Below the pieces are notes generated by a model, which worked only from the letters and a program-made list of their open reading frames with translations, made no database searches and was not told the origin of the DNA. 64,000 nt of DNA from Cylindrobasidium torrendii FP15055 ss-10 (lineage: Eukaryota; Basidiomycota; Agaricomycetes; Agaricales; Physalacriaceae), in the NCBI GenBank assembly GCA_000934385.1, contig KN880450.1, forward strand, positions 62,001 to 126,000. Direction: 5' to 3'. A program made the translations under genes and the position numbers. Shown here one piece after another: positions 35,442 to 46,571 of this stretch. Position 1 is the stretch's first letter, and every line of letters begins with the position of its first letter.

Positions 35442-37093
35442 ATGCTTTCTACTGCCATCATGACTCCCCCTCGCCCTGCCTTTCTGGAGGACCGCGCCTC
35501 GGCGAAATCCCGTTCTTCCCTCGCTTCACTTGGATCCAAAGCACGCAGAGGCGTCCTTTTCCCACTCACAGCGTTCAGCAACAAATCCAGCAAGGCAAAG
35601 GCGACGACAACAGAGCCCATTGCTACGCTACCTACAGGACCTACATCAGTCGCCCTTGCGCAACCTATAGCGACCACCCAACCAGTGTGCGTGGCTGAAC
35701 CTTGTGACTTGGGAACCATCCGACTGATTATACCGCGTACCTCACAGGCCTCCACCTCCACGAATCTCGTCGTCTGAAAAGCCGACGAGCGCCCTTCCTT
35801 CTTCTCCGTATGTAACCTCTCAGACTTGTCTCTGTTCTGTCTCTGATGCGCCGCAGCCGCACTCCCACTGGTCTCAGACCATCTCCATCGCAGAAGATTC
35901 TCAAGCGCGTCTCCTCGGTCTTTACCAAGACACAAGCCCCTACAGACCAACCAGCCGTTGTCTCTAATGCTCGACGGGTCGCAGCACTGCGCCAAGCCGG
36001 CCTCCTGCCCAACAAGGATCTCAGCCAGCTCGAGCTCGAGCAGGATGCCTTGATAGCTCCTAAACAGCCACAACCATTGGATGAAGAATCAGAGGCTGCG
36101 CGCATCAAACAAGACTGGGAAGCGCGCAACTGCGGTACCCTCGTGGTATCCCAGGGACCGGCAGAGGACAGAATGGCGACTTTCAAGTTTGGTGGAGCTC
36201 CGTCGGCCTCGACGACGACAAACATCCCGTCTGCGCCTGAAGACGTTTCTTCGACACAGCCGGCAAGCGCTGTACCTCGGCGGGTCATTCCTCCACCGCT
36301 CAAGTTGCATCCAGCGACACCTGGAAGTTCGTTGTCACACATTGCGCCTTACCCCCATCCATCTTCCGACGCAATAGAAGACTCTCTGCTAGCATCTGAC
36401 ACCATACCAGCGACTTCTTCGCCCAGATTGGTGCCTCTACCATTGTCTCCGACAGCGAGCACCGAGGCCCTCTCGCCATTGGCCGAGCATCCTTCAGACG
36501 ATGCACACGGCTCCTCCGAGTCCCTCTCTGCTGACTTGGCCGACAGTTGCCAATGGCCCAAGGGACGAGATCGCGCGGCGACACTCACCTCACAGCTGTC
36601 GACGTCGGATTGCGCCCCATCCTCTGTATACGCATCTTCCTACACCCTCACTGTGAACACATCGGAGTCGACTGGCAGCCTCAACAAGACCAAGTCACCG
36701 AAAGCGTGGGCAACAGAGTTCCCACACGACATTACTGCCATCAAAGAAGTGCAGGAGGGCCAAGGGACACCAGAATTGGAAGAGGAGAATCCGACCAAGT
36801 TCATCGAGCATGATTTGGCGCCCATCGCACTGCCCGTGCCCAGACGGCGGCAGACCGAGGGAGGAGACAAGTCTGAGCGGAGGCGCTCGGCACTGTTCAA
36901 CCTGAAGCGCTCTGTTGTCGGCTCATTGTATCGATCCAGTTCGAAGAGCTCCCCCCAGCCGGCCATCAAGCGGGCACCGTCAACGCGAGTGCCCATTAGC
37001 CCGACGATGCATAACCACATCACTATCGTTCAACAGGCTAGCGGGATTCAGGATGAGGAAACGCGTAGAATGACAGAACTGGCATACCTCTGA
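35442..37093 (+). CDS. Disordered Ser/Pro-rich protein, unrecognised
   Basis: 513 aa in three exons; introns 35687-35747 and 35808-35856 both have canonical ends, and the frame only works with both removed. An in-frame ATG at 35460 could be the true start. No known domain. The most structured-looking part is VVSNARRVAALRQAGLLPNK, followed by a short helix around EESEAARIKQDWEAR. Near the C-terminus RRRSALFNLKRSVVGSLYRS is basic, then VPISPTMHNHITIVQQ. Composition suggests a scaffold or regulatory protein rather than an enzyme. Many Ser-Pro sites could be phosphorylated. Confidence 0.75.
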
Positions 37094-37320
37094 CTTGGCT
37101 GTTTAGATATTGCTTGCTTTCTTTGGGTCTTCCGCACTACTGTTGGACGCATTCACTTCGCTTTGTTATACGTCATCGTTCCGTAATCCAGTCGTTTAGT
37201 TTCAAAATTTATTCTTTTGTACTTTCCAACGAGAATTGGAGGGATCGTTGGGTTCATAGGAGGTACCAGTGTGAAAGCCAACTGGCCAGAAAGATACAGT
37301 TTGCTCGACATGAATGTCCT

Positions 37321-38927
37321 TCAGAATGGGTACGGTTTTTCATCTCCCACTTCGTCCCCCTTCTCCGCGACAACACTGTCCAGGTATTTCAACAGCTCTG
37401 CGGAATACAGCCTTGCACCCTTATAATCATGAACATCCTGTGTCCAGCTACGCACAGCGCTTGCCAGACGCTTCGCCACCCCCGCCTCATCTGCGAGGTC
37501 TTCGACATTGTACAAGTACGTCCGAATACCAAACGCGACGACACCGGTGAGAGGGAGGCGACGCACGGACTGGCGCTCGCTGCGCAAACGGAGCGTTTCC
37601 GGGGACACGAGGGGTCTGGCTGGCGTTTTGTGTCGCTCGCCGTCGCCGAAGCTGTCTTCGTCACCATGGTGCAGGGTCGCCCACGCCAGATCCTCTGGGT
37701 CCACGTCGTCTCGGGCAGAGCTTGAAGGTCGGGTGACTTGGAAGCCGTAGTTGTTGCGCGTAGCAGGCTTGTCGACGGGGATGCGTTTGAAGAATCGGGA
37801 CATTCCTACTTCCAATTTTTCCTTGTCTGTATGAGAGAGTGAGAATTCGAGTCGAGCTATGAGGATGGGAGGCGACGAACATTGTGGGACGCGCGCCTCG
37901 TTGTGGAGGTCGTCGAGAGCCATGCCGATTTTGTCTTTGAGGCGCCATGACCCAGGGACTAGAATGGCGCCCCCCTGGACATAGTATCGTTCATCAGCGC
38001 CTTCGACGAGGAGCGCCCAGTCATCCTGGGAGCTACTCATCCTGTCAGTATGTAGTTGTGTCCAAATGTGATCATAACCCACATGAGTGCAATCACTTCA
38101 AGAGCTTTTCGAGCCTCATCCTCTGTCACAGTTCGTAATTTTCCTTCAACGACCAAGGGAGGCGGCAGCGCGTATCGCGGTTGATGTGGGAGATTGAGTT
38201 GGATGTACTCGGCATATCCCAACTTTTCGTTTAGCGTCACTGCAAACATATCGGGGTGACGGGCATGTAAGAAGTGAACCATCTCGTGCAGAAGCTCAAT
38301 CACTGGACCGAGCAAAATCATTAGTACAATGAATAGTGAGCCTATTGGATTTACCAACCTCCAGAATAAGCAGACCCAACACGCGGGGAAGAATCAGGTT
38401 CAAGCAATATGAGGTCCTTGGCCTTTGTCTTGACGCGAAACTCGCGGATGGCGTAGTATTTATCAAAGTCTCTGTCCACCTGATATAGCGTCGGTCCAAC
38501 CGCCGTTCAGCATACAAGAGAGAACATACCTCAATCCAGTCTTCCCAGACCATGGGACGAAGCGATAGTGTCACACTACAGTAGTCGAGGTCAGCCATTT
38601 GGGTATGTGAACGGCATGAATGAAAGCGCACTGATAATGGGGTTTAAATGGCCGGTACGCTCTGGGCGCGATGTCCTTGACATCTACAGGACATCGGGAG
38701 AGGCTTGGATAGGTAAACGCATGAGGAGCGGTGGCTGGCTGATGAGTCAGAGATTATCAGAATGAATACGTCCAAATACTACTTTTTGGATCCAGTCCTC
38801 TGTCTTGGGACTGAAGTGAGCGACCGTACACCAATGCTAGACGCACAAGCACAACGAGCCCTAAAGCAAGGAAGTGCCAGTGCTGTGAGACCCAGTCGAG
38901 AAGTGGTATATCGAGTGATTGGTCCAT
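37321..38927 (-). CDS. Membrane-anchored DUF3445 haem-dependent N-demethylase-like protein
   Basis: 452 aa; introns 38735-38779, 38576-38631, 38480-38529, 38303-38358 and 38042-38082. A single hydrophobic helix near the N-terminus (HFLALGLVVLVRLALVYG) should anchor it in a membrane. The rest matches the HODM/DUF3445 family: AYRPFKPHYHVTLSLRPM, WEDWIEVDRDFDKYYAIRE, ELLHEMVHFLHARHPDMF, then DDWALLVEG, YYVQGGAILVPGSWRLKDKI, ALDDLHNEARVP, FFKRIPVDKPATRNNYGF and RLRSERQSVRRLPLTGVVAF. Bacterial members are haem enzymes that oxidatively demethylate dimethylamine; the fungal substrate is unknown. Exon joints were fixed by family motifs and frame; the first intron's exact donor (38779 or 3 nt further) is uncertain. 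Confidence 0.82.
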
Positions 38928-39149
38928 GGTGCTCTTGGAAGTCGAAGTCAAAGATAGGAAAGAAGTTCAGCAATTGCCCACTCAATCCACTCCGGCGCGG
39001 CGATGGCCTTATCTTGTATTTCGAACTCTTGATCTCATGATCACGCATAAAGACAGATAACATGGATGGACATGAAGAGGCATACGCTGGAGAGCATACA
39101 AGGTTTTGGGCATGTATATAACGAGGAGCAGGAGTAGCGATACATAAGT

Positions 39150-40063
39150 TTACACCTCCTTGACCTTGACGGTACCGCGGAGAAGACCAGTCTGCAGAGG
39201 ACATAAATGCATCGTCTGGATGTATTGCCAGAAAAACGTACCCTCCTCGCGGCAATGAGACCGACTTTCTGTCCAGGAACGGCGGAGCGGGCGATGGTGG
39301 ACGCCTTTCCGATATGCTGGTGGTTACCACCACCGTGGGGATGGTCAACCGGGTTCATAGCCACACCACGAGTGCGGGGCCAGTTGTAGCGTTTGGCCTT
39401 GAACTTGTGGAACGCACGGCCAGCCTTAAGGAGGGGCTTGTCGATACGTCCACCACCGGCGACGATGCCGACAGTCGCGCGCGCGGATCCAGAGATGGTC
39501 TTTTTCGAGCCGGAAGGCAGTCTTATGCGGGTCTTGTTGTCATCCGGGGAGTGGCCAATAACGGTGGCATAGTTGCCAGATGTGCGAGCGAGGACACCAC
39601 GGTCGCCAACCTTCTCCTCGACGTTGCAAACAATGGTACCCTCAGGGCACTGGGCGATGGGGAGGACGTTGCCGACGTTGAGAGCTGCCTTCTTGCCGCA
39701 GTAGACGAAACCACCGGTGTGCATGCCCTCGGTGGCGATGAAGGTCTCCTTGCGGAGCTTGTAACGGTACGGGTCACGGAAGACAACACGGGCGAGGGGA
39801 GCACCACTATCCTGCTATCAGCATGAATGCAAATCGCTTCGCACTTCCACGCACCGGCCAGAGTCGTGGATAATCTCCTTCACAATTCCACGGATGTATC
39901 CATTGCGCTCAGCGAAGTCGAGAGCGCGGAGCTTGGCCGGCGCCTTGTTGAGATGGGTGTGCGCCTTGAACTATTGGAGAGTTAATTCCCTCCCTCCAAC
40001 CCTGGGTGAAATCGTCCATACGATAGCGTGCGAGCGCCTCTGTGCCCTGATAACCCGACCCAT
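39150..40063 (-). CDS. RPL2: 60S ribosomal protein uL2 (L2/L8)
   Basis: 254 aa, exactly the usual eukaryotic length. Introns 39971-40021, 39807-39854 and 39192-39241. It starts MGRVIRAQR and continues [49 protein letters not shown], then [37 protein letters not shown], and the rRNA-binding core [20 protein letters not shown] with its conserved histidines. The last exon encodes [13 protein letters not shown]. uL2 helps join the ribosomal subunits and supports the peptidyl transferase centre. Strong codon bias toward C-ending codons fits high expression. Confidence 0.98.
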
Positions 40064-41204
40064 TGTATATTCTGGAAGAGGATATTAGCGCCTGTGAAAA
40101 ATCTTGCCCCGCGTCATCCAGTCTATCCCAACGCCATCCAGCTCAAACTGGACGCAAGCGAGTGCGGCTTTTTCGTAGATGGGTTCAGGAAGTGCATGGT
40201 GATTGTCTGGGACGGCGGCGGGGCGTGTAGCAGCATTACTCACAGTCTTGAAAAAAGAGTGCAAGCACCAAGTCGTTGAGATCTGTCCTGTTCTGGGACC
40301 CCCGATCGGGCCGATGCTCCGAGGAACACTCGCCACATAGACCAAAGCTTTCCCAGCTCCCACTGGAATTTATCTAACGTTTTGCAGAACTGGGACAAGG
40401 ATGAACGCGCTCGTTGAAAGTTTATACCAAGCTGAAGTGGCCTTGCTGGAATAGAGACTTCCTCAGATTACAATTTGTTGGAAACGTTCTTTAATACTAC
40501 TTCAACGCAGGCGTGTACGCCCAGTTAACACATCTCTATATCAACCAATTTCTTTCGTTCCCGATACTACCAGTGTCCAGGGTTTGAACGGTTGTTTCAA
40601 GGATACCAGAAGCAAAACGAAGTGCTACTACGACTTCAACTAGTGACACTATAGACATCCACCAAGCGAAGTGCAAGTGTTTCTTGTAAACCCGCAATTA
40701 AAACATCATGAACCCTAGCAGGTTCCATGATTGGCGACGTTGGGGGCGTCGGCAATGACTGGGCAGAGCGCGGTACTTACAGTGCAAGGCACACGGTCGA
40801 CATTGTTTATAGGTAGCGGTTTACTGAGTATTAGGGACAATCAATCCTGTTGTTCTTTCTCGGTTATTGTCTCCATTCTTATACCTGAATCGCTCGAGGG
40901 CAGGAGAGGTGTCTAAGACTTGAGTCCCTCAACTTTCAAGCTGGGGCGTTCCTTTGTGATGACAACGCGTCCCGGCATCGCGTGGTTACGATCGTTCCTA
41001 GCCCCCGCGATCCCGGATTCTTGCCTTACTTACTCCCATCATCTTCGCCTGCACCGCACACCCACATTCTTTTCAAACTACAGTCTTTTCGTTCAAAGCT
41101 CGATATTCTTTACCTCTCAACATTGGTGAAGGAAACTGAGCTTACCGTCAACCTCAACTACGTCGACAATCTTCTACACCTACCACCTCTTCCTACACAT
41201 CAAT
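40064..41204. other. Divergent upstream region of RPL2 and a small membrane protein gene
   Basis: 1.14 kb that must hold the strong RPL2 promoter and the promoter of the gene at 41205. No supported gene. The segment just before 41205 is CT-rich. Confidence 0.45.
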
Positions 41205-41767
41205 ATGGCTCGCACTGGTGCGCAATCTGCATCATAAGATTCGATTATAGGCTGATGTGTTTGTAGGAACTCGCAGGCTTCCCCAGCTCACCCGCCTGGA
41301 CTACACACTAATCCCTGCTCCTCTCGGTAAGCTCTATTGCATCCACCACCATTCCCGACGTCTCACCGACGACCGTTTCAGACCTCTCTCTGCCCACTTT
41401 GACTGAAAAGGCGGACCTGCCGGCGATTATCGTAACACCATCGTCTCCACGCTTTCCACAGGACTTCTCCATCGCGTTCTTATGCGAACCGGCGAAGCCA
41501 TCCTTACTCGAGCGCGCACTCTCATACACGCCGTCGTTCAAAGCTCGCACGGTGGTCTTCCTGTTTTTGTCGCTCTTTATCCTCCTCGCCCACGTTGCAA
41601 CCCATTCGCTCGCGTCCCGTCGTCCATTCCTGGAGATGCACGTGCCGGCAACTGATGCAGGTACTGAATCGGTATGGAGGTCCTGGTTCGGCATGCAGTC
41701 TTGGTTGGGAGGCGATTTCGTGGAGGATAGGCGGGATGCGCTTGATTTTGTCATTACCAAGGCGTAA
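41205..41767 (+). CDS. Small single-pass membrane protein, unrecognised
   Basis: 152 aa with introns 41218-41266 and 41327-41381. The first exon encodes only four and a third codons (Met-Ala-Arg-Thr). The N-terminal half contains RRLPQLTRLDYTLIPAPLDL, which may be a conserved motif. One strong membrane segment follows (RTVVFLFLSLFILLAHVATH), then a ~55-residue C-terminal domain ending DFVITKA. No known family recognised. Both introns have canonical ends and the frame only closes when both are removed, which supports a real gene. Confidence 0.7.
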
Positions 41768-42141
41768 GGCGGGGAAAGTCGAACGAGGCTCCTTCTTTCG
41801 TGCCGCGCATATCATGCTGTGCTACCCACCACTATAGATTAGGACCGGGTTTGTGTTAAGCTATATATTCTTGCTTTCTGGCTTGTATTCGGGTAGATAC
41901 TAGCTTCAATTGGACCATTGCAATCATGACTGCTGTAGAAAGGTCGGGAGTGGACGTTCGGACGACAATCAGAAAGTTGACCTGGATTTTATTGCTTCGC
42001 TTGCAAATCACAAAAGTACCTGGTATATGTATGGACTACCGTCCGCCGCGAAGCAACTCGAGTCAGAGATGGAATAGAACGCGTATAGTATATGCATTAA
42101 ATACAGGAGGAAAGAATCGAATCCAAAATCGAACATGGTCT
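41768..42141. other. Convergent 3' flanks
   Basis: 374 bp between two gene 3' ends; AT-richer; no gene seen. Confidence 0.5.
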
Positions 42142-44560
42142 TCATTGATTCCAGTTGAAGTCGCCTAGGTCGCCACCCATACTTGACAAGTCCATGCCCC
42201 CTCCACCAGGACTCTGCTGTGACCGTCCCCCTCCAAGTACACCCATACCGTCGTTGAAACCAAGATCACCATTGCTCCATCCAGTGGGTGAGGATGCGCC
42301 CATCGCGCTGGACGGACGACCGGGCATCCCGAAGCCACCAGGGCCGCCACCCATACTTCCACCCATTCCACCCAGACCGTTGATGCCTCCCATGCCGCCG
42401 CCCACGCCACCGCCGAGGCCGCCACCACCCATACCATTGCCCATGGCTCCGCTCATTCCGCCGCCAACGCCGCCGCCAATTCCTCCACCAATTCCACCAC
42501 CACCAAATTGACTGGGTAAACCTGGATTCGGGCCGCCCCGTTGCATCATCATCCTCTGCATCTCTTCCGGATTGGCAGAGTTCCTCACACGGGGCGTCAT
42601 GGGCGATGGCGCACCATCCGAAGGACTTCTCGTACTCCTTGCAATGCCCGGAAGTCCAGCGTTAGACCTCAAAGCCGCAAACTCAGGCGCCGCTCCTGGC
42701 GACATGGCCGGACTCTGCTGTCCACCATTCGCAGCCATTCGCTGGCGTTCCTGCTCCATCCTCATCCTTTCTTGCTGCTGCAAAAGCAGTTGCTGCTGTT
42801 GAGGGTTCAAACCGCTGCGTGCCTGGGCTTGTTGCATCATCATCATCTGGCGCTGTTGATTCATGGCGCTCATTCCCCCTCCAGGGCTGCCTGGCATCAT
42901 GCCTGATATTGACGGCGAGCCCATTCCTGCGCCCGCGGCTCCGCCCATGTTGCCACTAAGACCGCCTGCACTGAGGTTATCGCCACCCATTTGTGCGCGC
43001 TGCTGCATTTGTTGTTGACGTAGATTCTGCGATAAAATGTGAAGCTGCCAATTATCAAAGAACAAGCGAGTCTCACTATAAATTGAACAATTTTCGTTAG
43101 TTGTTGCGCGACGGGAAGAGTTTGCAGGTTCGGCACGTTGCTCAGGACTTGTTGCATGAACGGATGATTAGGATTTTGGGACATTTGCCAGGCCTGTTGG
43201 TAGATAGGTGGCGCATTCGCTAGCTGTGAAGGAAGGCCGCGCGGAGGCATTCCATTGCCTGTCCCCATCCCAGCCGGTCCGCCTGGAGCACCACCTGGGC
43301 CAGCGCCCGAGGCAGGGGACATTTGGCGCTGTTGCTGTTGCATCTGGGCAGCACGCAACTGAGCGGCACGCGTACGCTCACGCATAGCGTCCGCATTTCC
43401 AGCGTTTGATGACCCAGGATCTAGCACTGGTGTGGATGACGAGGGAGGGTGGCCATTCGACAGACCATCACGGTTCATCCCAGGGACAGGTGGTGGCATC
43501 ATCTTGGTTTCGCCTGTATGTCGACGCTTGTGCAAGGGCATGTCCGACATGTCTTCAGTCCGCTCGCGCTTGTGGCCGTTGTTGAAGCTAGGCATCACGA
43601 GTTGATGTTGTTGGTGGCGAGCGATAATTCGTGCGAAACGTTGTGCCAATTCAGAGTACATATTTTGTATGCGCACTGAAGAAGGGGAGTCGTGAATGAT
43701 TTGTGGTGGTTCCATGATGGGAACGGGTCCTCCGCTTGGGTTCTAAGAAGAATAAATAAGATATTCTCGTGAGGGTACGCGTACGCGCGACCGGCAAGAA
43801 CGAGCGGCATACAAGCACTTACCGCTTGTCTTTGATTTGCGACACTTGCTAGCCATGTAAGGTTTGACTGGAGACGCGAGGAATAGCTGCGAACGCGCTC
43901 AGTACCGTCATACAAATGGAGATGATAGGCGCATCCCGCGATGGTAGAAAGTAGGACGCTGGCGCCTTCACTGCCGCATCATAAAAAAGTTGCTTACCTT
44001 GCATATCGAGGCTCGGCCAACGCTACACCTTGCGCCTGGAAGTCCATGCATACCCTATGAGCAGAATGAGTGGCAGTCGTTACGCGGCGAGAATAGGCGT
44101 ACTTGAGCAGTTCAGAGTTGAGTTCAAGGATGAGGACAATTTTTGGGTCGGGTGAAGCTGATGTGGATCCCGCACGGGATAAAGTAGGGGATTTGATGTC
44201 GAGGGAGGGTGTTGGCTGACTGGCCGGCGAGGACGGGACCTGTTTAGGTTCTGTGTCTTCCTCTTTCACGTTGCTTGGCTCTTCGTCATCGTCTGGTGGC
44301 GGAGATAACTCGCTCAGAGGCGTTGACTGCCGCGACGATGCGTCCTTGGCTAGCGCTGCCGGCGACGTGGCCGAGGGTGAATTCGTTGTGGTGGACACGG
44401 CTGAAGGTCGGTGTGTGGGAGAGTGCCGCTGGGATGTACTGGGTCTGTACTGGTGTTCTTGATCACCAGACCACGCATGTATGTTGTTATGGTCGGATGG
44501 GTGATTCGCCTGGTGTGGGGACGGAGGAGACGAGTGTTGATTGTGATCGAAATGGATCAT
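42142..44560 (-). CDS. SS18/SSXT-like transcriptional coactivator
   Basis: 709 aa, introns 44055-44102, 43887-43997, 43743-43822 and 43027-43076. A Ser/Pro/acidic N-terminus precedes a segment matching the SSXT (SS18 N-terminal) pattern: LILELNSELLKVCMDFQAQG followed by YSSRLQSNLTWLASVANQRQ. In animals SS18 is a subunit of SWI/SNF remodellers and binds BRM; a similar role here is an inference. The second half is rich in Gln and Met (RQMMMMQQAQ), with several helical stretches, and the last 130 residues are Gly/Met-rich (GGGIGGGIGGG) ending in the acidic motif GGDLGDFNWNQ. A nuclear-localisation-like HKRRH lies in the middle. Confidence 0.75.
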
Positions 44561-46571
44561 TGGCCAGGAAAAGAGGATTCAGTATGCGGCCACCACAGGC
44601 GTTGTACGTGCTCGGCTCGTTTTTCGAATGGTCTCTGCCCAATGTTTGCTCCTGGTCACCTGTTTGGCACGCTGGCGCTTCCCCTGGGGCTCTCCGACGG
44701 ACTGTGACCTGCCTGTGTCTGAGTTCAGAAAACGGCGGCACGGCGGGGAAAACGGCGCGTACCCTATTGAAATGGGCTCGAAACCTGTTTGTGGTTTTCG
44801 TAACGCGATAATATTCTTCGATGGAACTCTCCGCACACTTGTGCAGTGCGAACGGCCGTTGGCTTGGTGGATAAACTCAAAGGGGTTGTGTAACCGTGCC
44901 TAGCCCGATGACTCAGCATTGGCGCCGAGCGCCCACGCTTGATGTTGCCACAGGCGACGTCGAACAGGGAGGCGGACCGACAAACAGTCCGCTATCCAAA
45001 GCGCCTGCACAAGGTCCCATTCGGCCTACTCACCATGATTCCTTCCTCCGTTTCCGGAAACAAAGTCGAGATCGGGCTTCCCTTCGGTCATTTTGGGATC
45101 GTGTGGCATGCCAGTGAATCTGAGTGAATGTGGCTGGCAAATGGTAGGAAAGGAACCACCGTAATGGTCTCAGGGGGGACATGCCGACGCAATGCGGAGT
45201 CTTCCTGTGGGGTCCTGGACTGGTGGCCCCAATTTGAACCAGACTTTGCCGTTCCACATCTATCCACCTGGTCGCTCCCATACAATTCCCGTTTGCATGC
45301 TTTTTAGAAGAAATATCACCAAAAGCTGGATACTCGAAGGGAATGTCTTGTTCTCTGGTAACGGAAACTCAGGTGCAACCGCTCCCCCAATGCGCATCTC
45401 CTCCCGACTGTTCGGCTATTCTGCCATCCCGGCGACTCTTGAGTTTCCCACAGGTTCATTACAGTCGACTACTGTCTTCAGAGTACACGATACATACAGG
45501 ACCCTTCCGCTCTCTTTGTCACAACTCGGCATCCCATACCAAAGCATCGTTACACGAGGTGAGGCATGCTCTACAGACTGAAGTCCTTGTGACAATGCTG
45601 TTCAATGACAGTTCAGAACTTCTTCATCCCAAACACTGTGAGTGATTGCCGTTGGCCTGACTTTCTCCAGGATATTGTGCTAATGCGTCTAGTACCAAGT
45701 GGGCCATGGCTGCTTGCGATTCATCATCGCTATTCAAGCTTGAAGCCCGGCCAGCTTTAAGCATCATCGGGTCTTCTGTGGGAAGCCCGCCTTTTTGGAT
45801 TAGCTTTTTGAGCAGTCGGAAGCTTGAGCTATTCGGGTTCGCGATTGAGGACTTCCCCCGCCTATTCATTAGCCAAGGCCTCCCGCACAATCAATACTAG
45901 TATTACCATTCCAGAATCACGACGGCTTCGGTTCTCCCCCATAAGTTGTCTAAGCCTCGCGCATTCCGCTGAGGGATAACCTGCGCTAGAGGCTCCGTCT
46001 CGTTGAATCAAGGCAGCTTTCACCAACAAAATACGTACTGAAATGAGAAATTGGAAAGCACTTCACTTCGAAGACTTCTCTACTAGATCTAGATGCCTTC
46101 ATCAGTACATTATGAGGCTTCTCGGCATGGGTTTAGGGTACAATGCCTTGCTGGTGGTCGCGAATCAACATTACTTTGAGTTATCATTCCATAAAAGCGG
46201 GGGGATTTTTTGTGAAGGATGGTCTGGTCACTGAAGGTTTATTCCATCGTTTATATCCCTACAACTTGGGTCTAAATTACAGGGTACTGTCCACTTCCTT
46301 ATGCTTCTAGGATTAAAACGAGCATATCACATTGGCGGAGATGAGTAGACAATGCTAGACAAAGGAAGGCTATGGGGTTCTCGTTAGTGTTAGTCGAGTG
46401 CCACTGGACGCTCAGTTCGATGTAGGTTTATAACTCCGACAGTGATCAGATCATGTTCCCCATTCCCATCTTGTTCAGTCTCCCTGACCGACCCTTGTCC
46501 ACATGCCCTCACTGTAATACGCGAGGAACGTGGCCAAATCATTTTGCTTTCGCGCACTTCTTGGCTGTACC
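44561..46571. other. 2-kb divergent intergenic region
   Basis: Upstream of both the SSXT-like gene (minus) and the JmjC gene (plus). Several open frames of 60-130 aa exist on both strands but none has a recognisable domain, codon pattern or splice chain. A degraded mobile element cannot be excluded by eye. Confidence 0.45.

Noticed and set aside
39314..39826. Plus-strand open frame of 170 codons
   Set aside because: Antisense shadow of the strongly codon-biased RPL2 exon.
45192..45900. Open frames on both strands in the 2-kb gap, considered as transposon remnants
   Set aside because: No transposase, reverse transcriptase or terminal repeat could be recognised.
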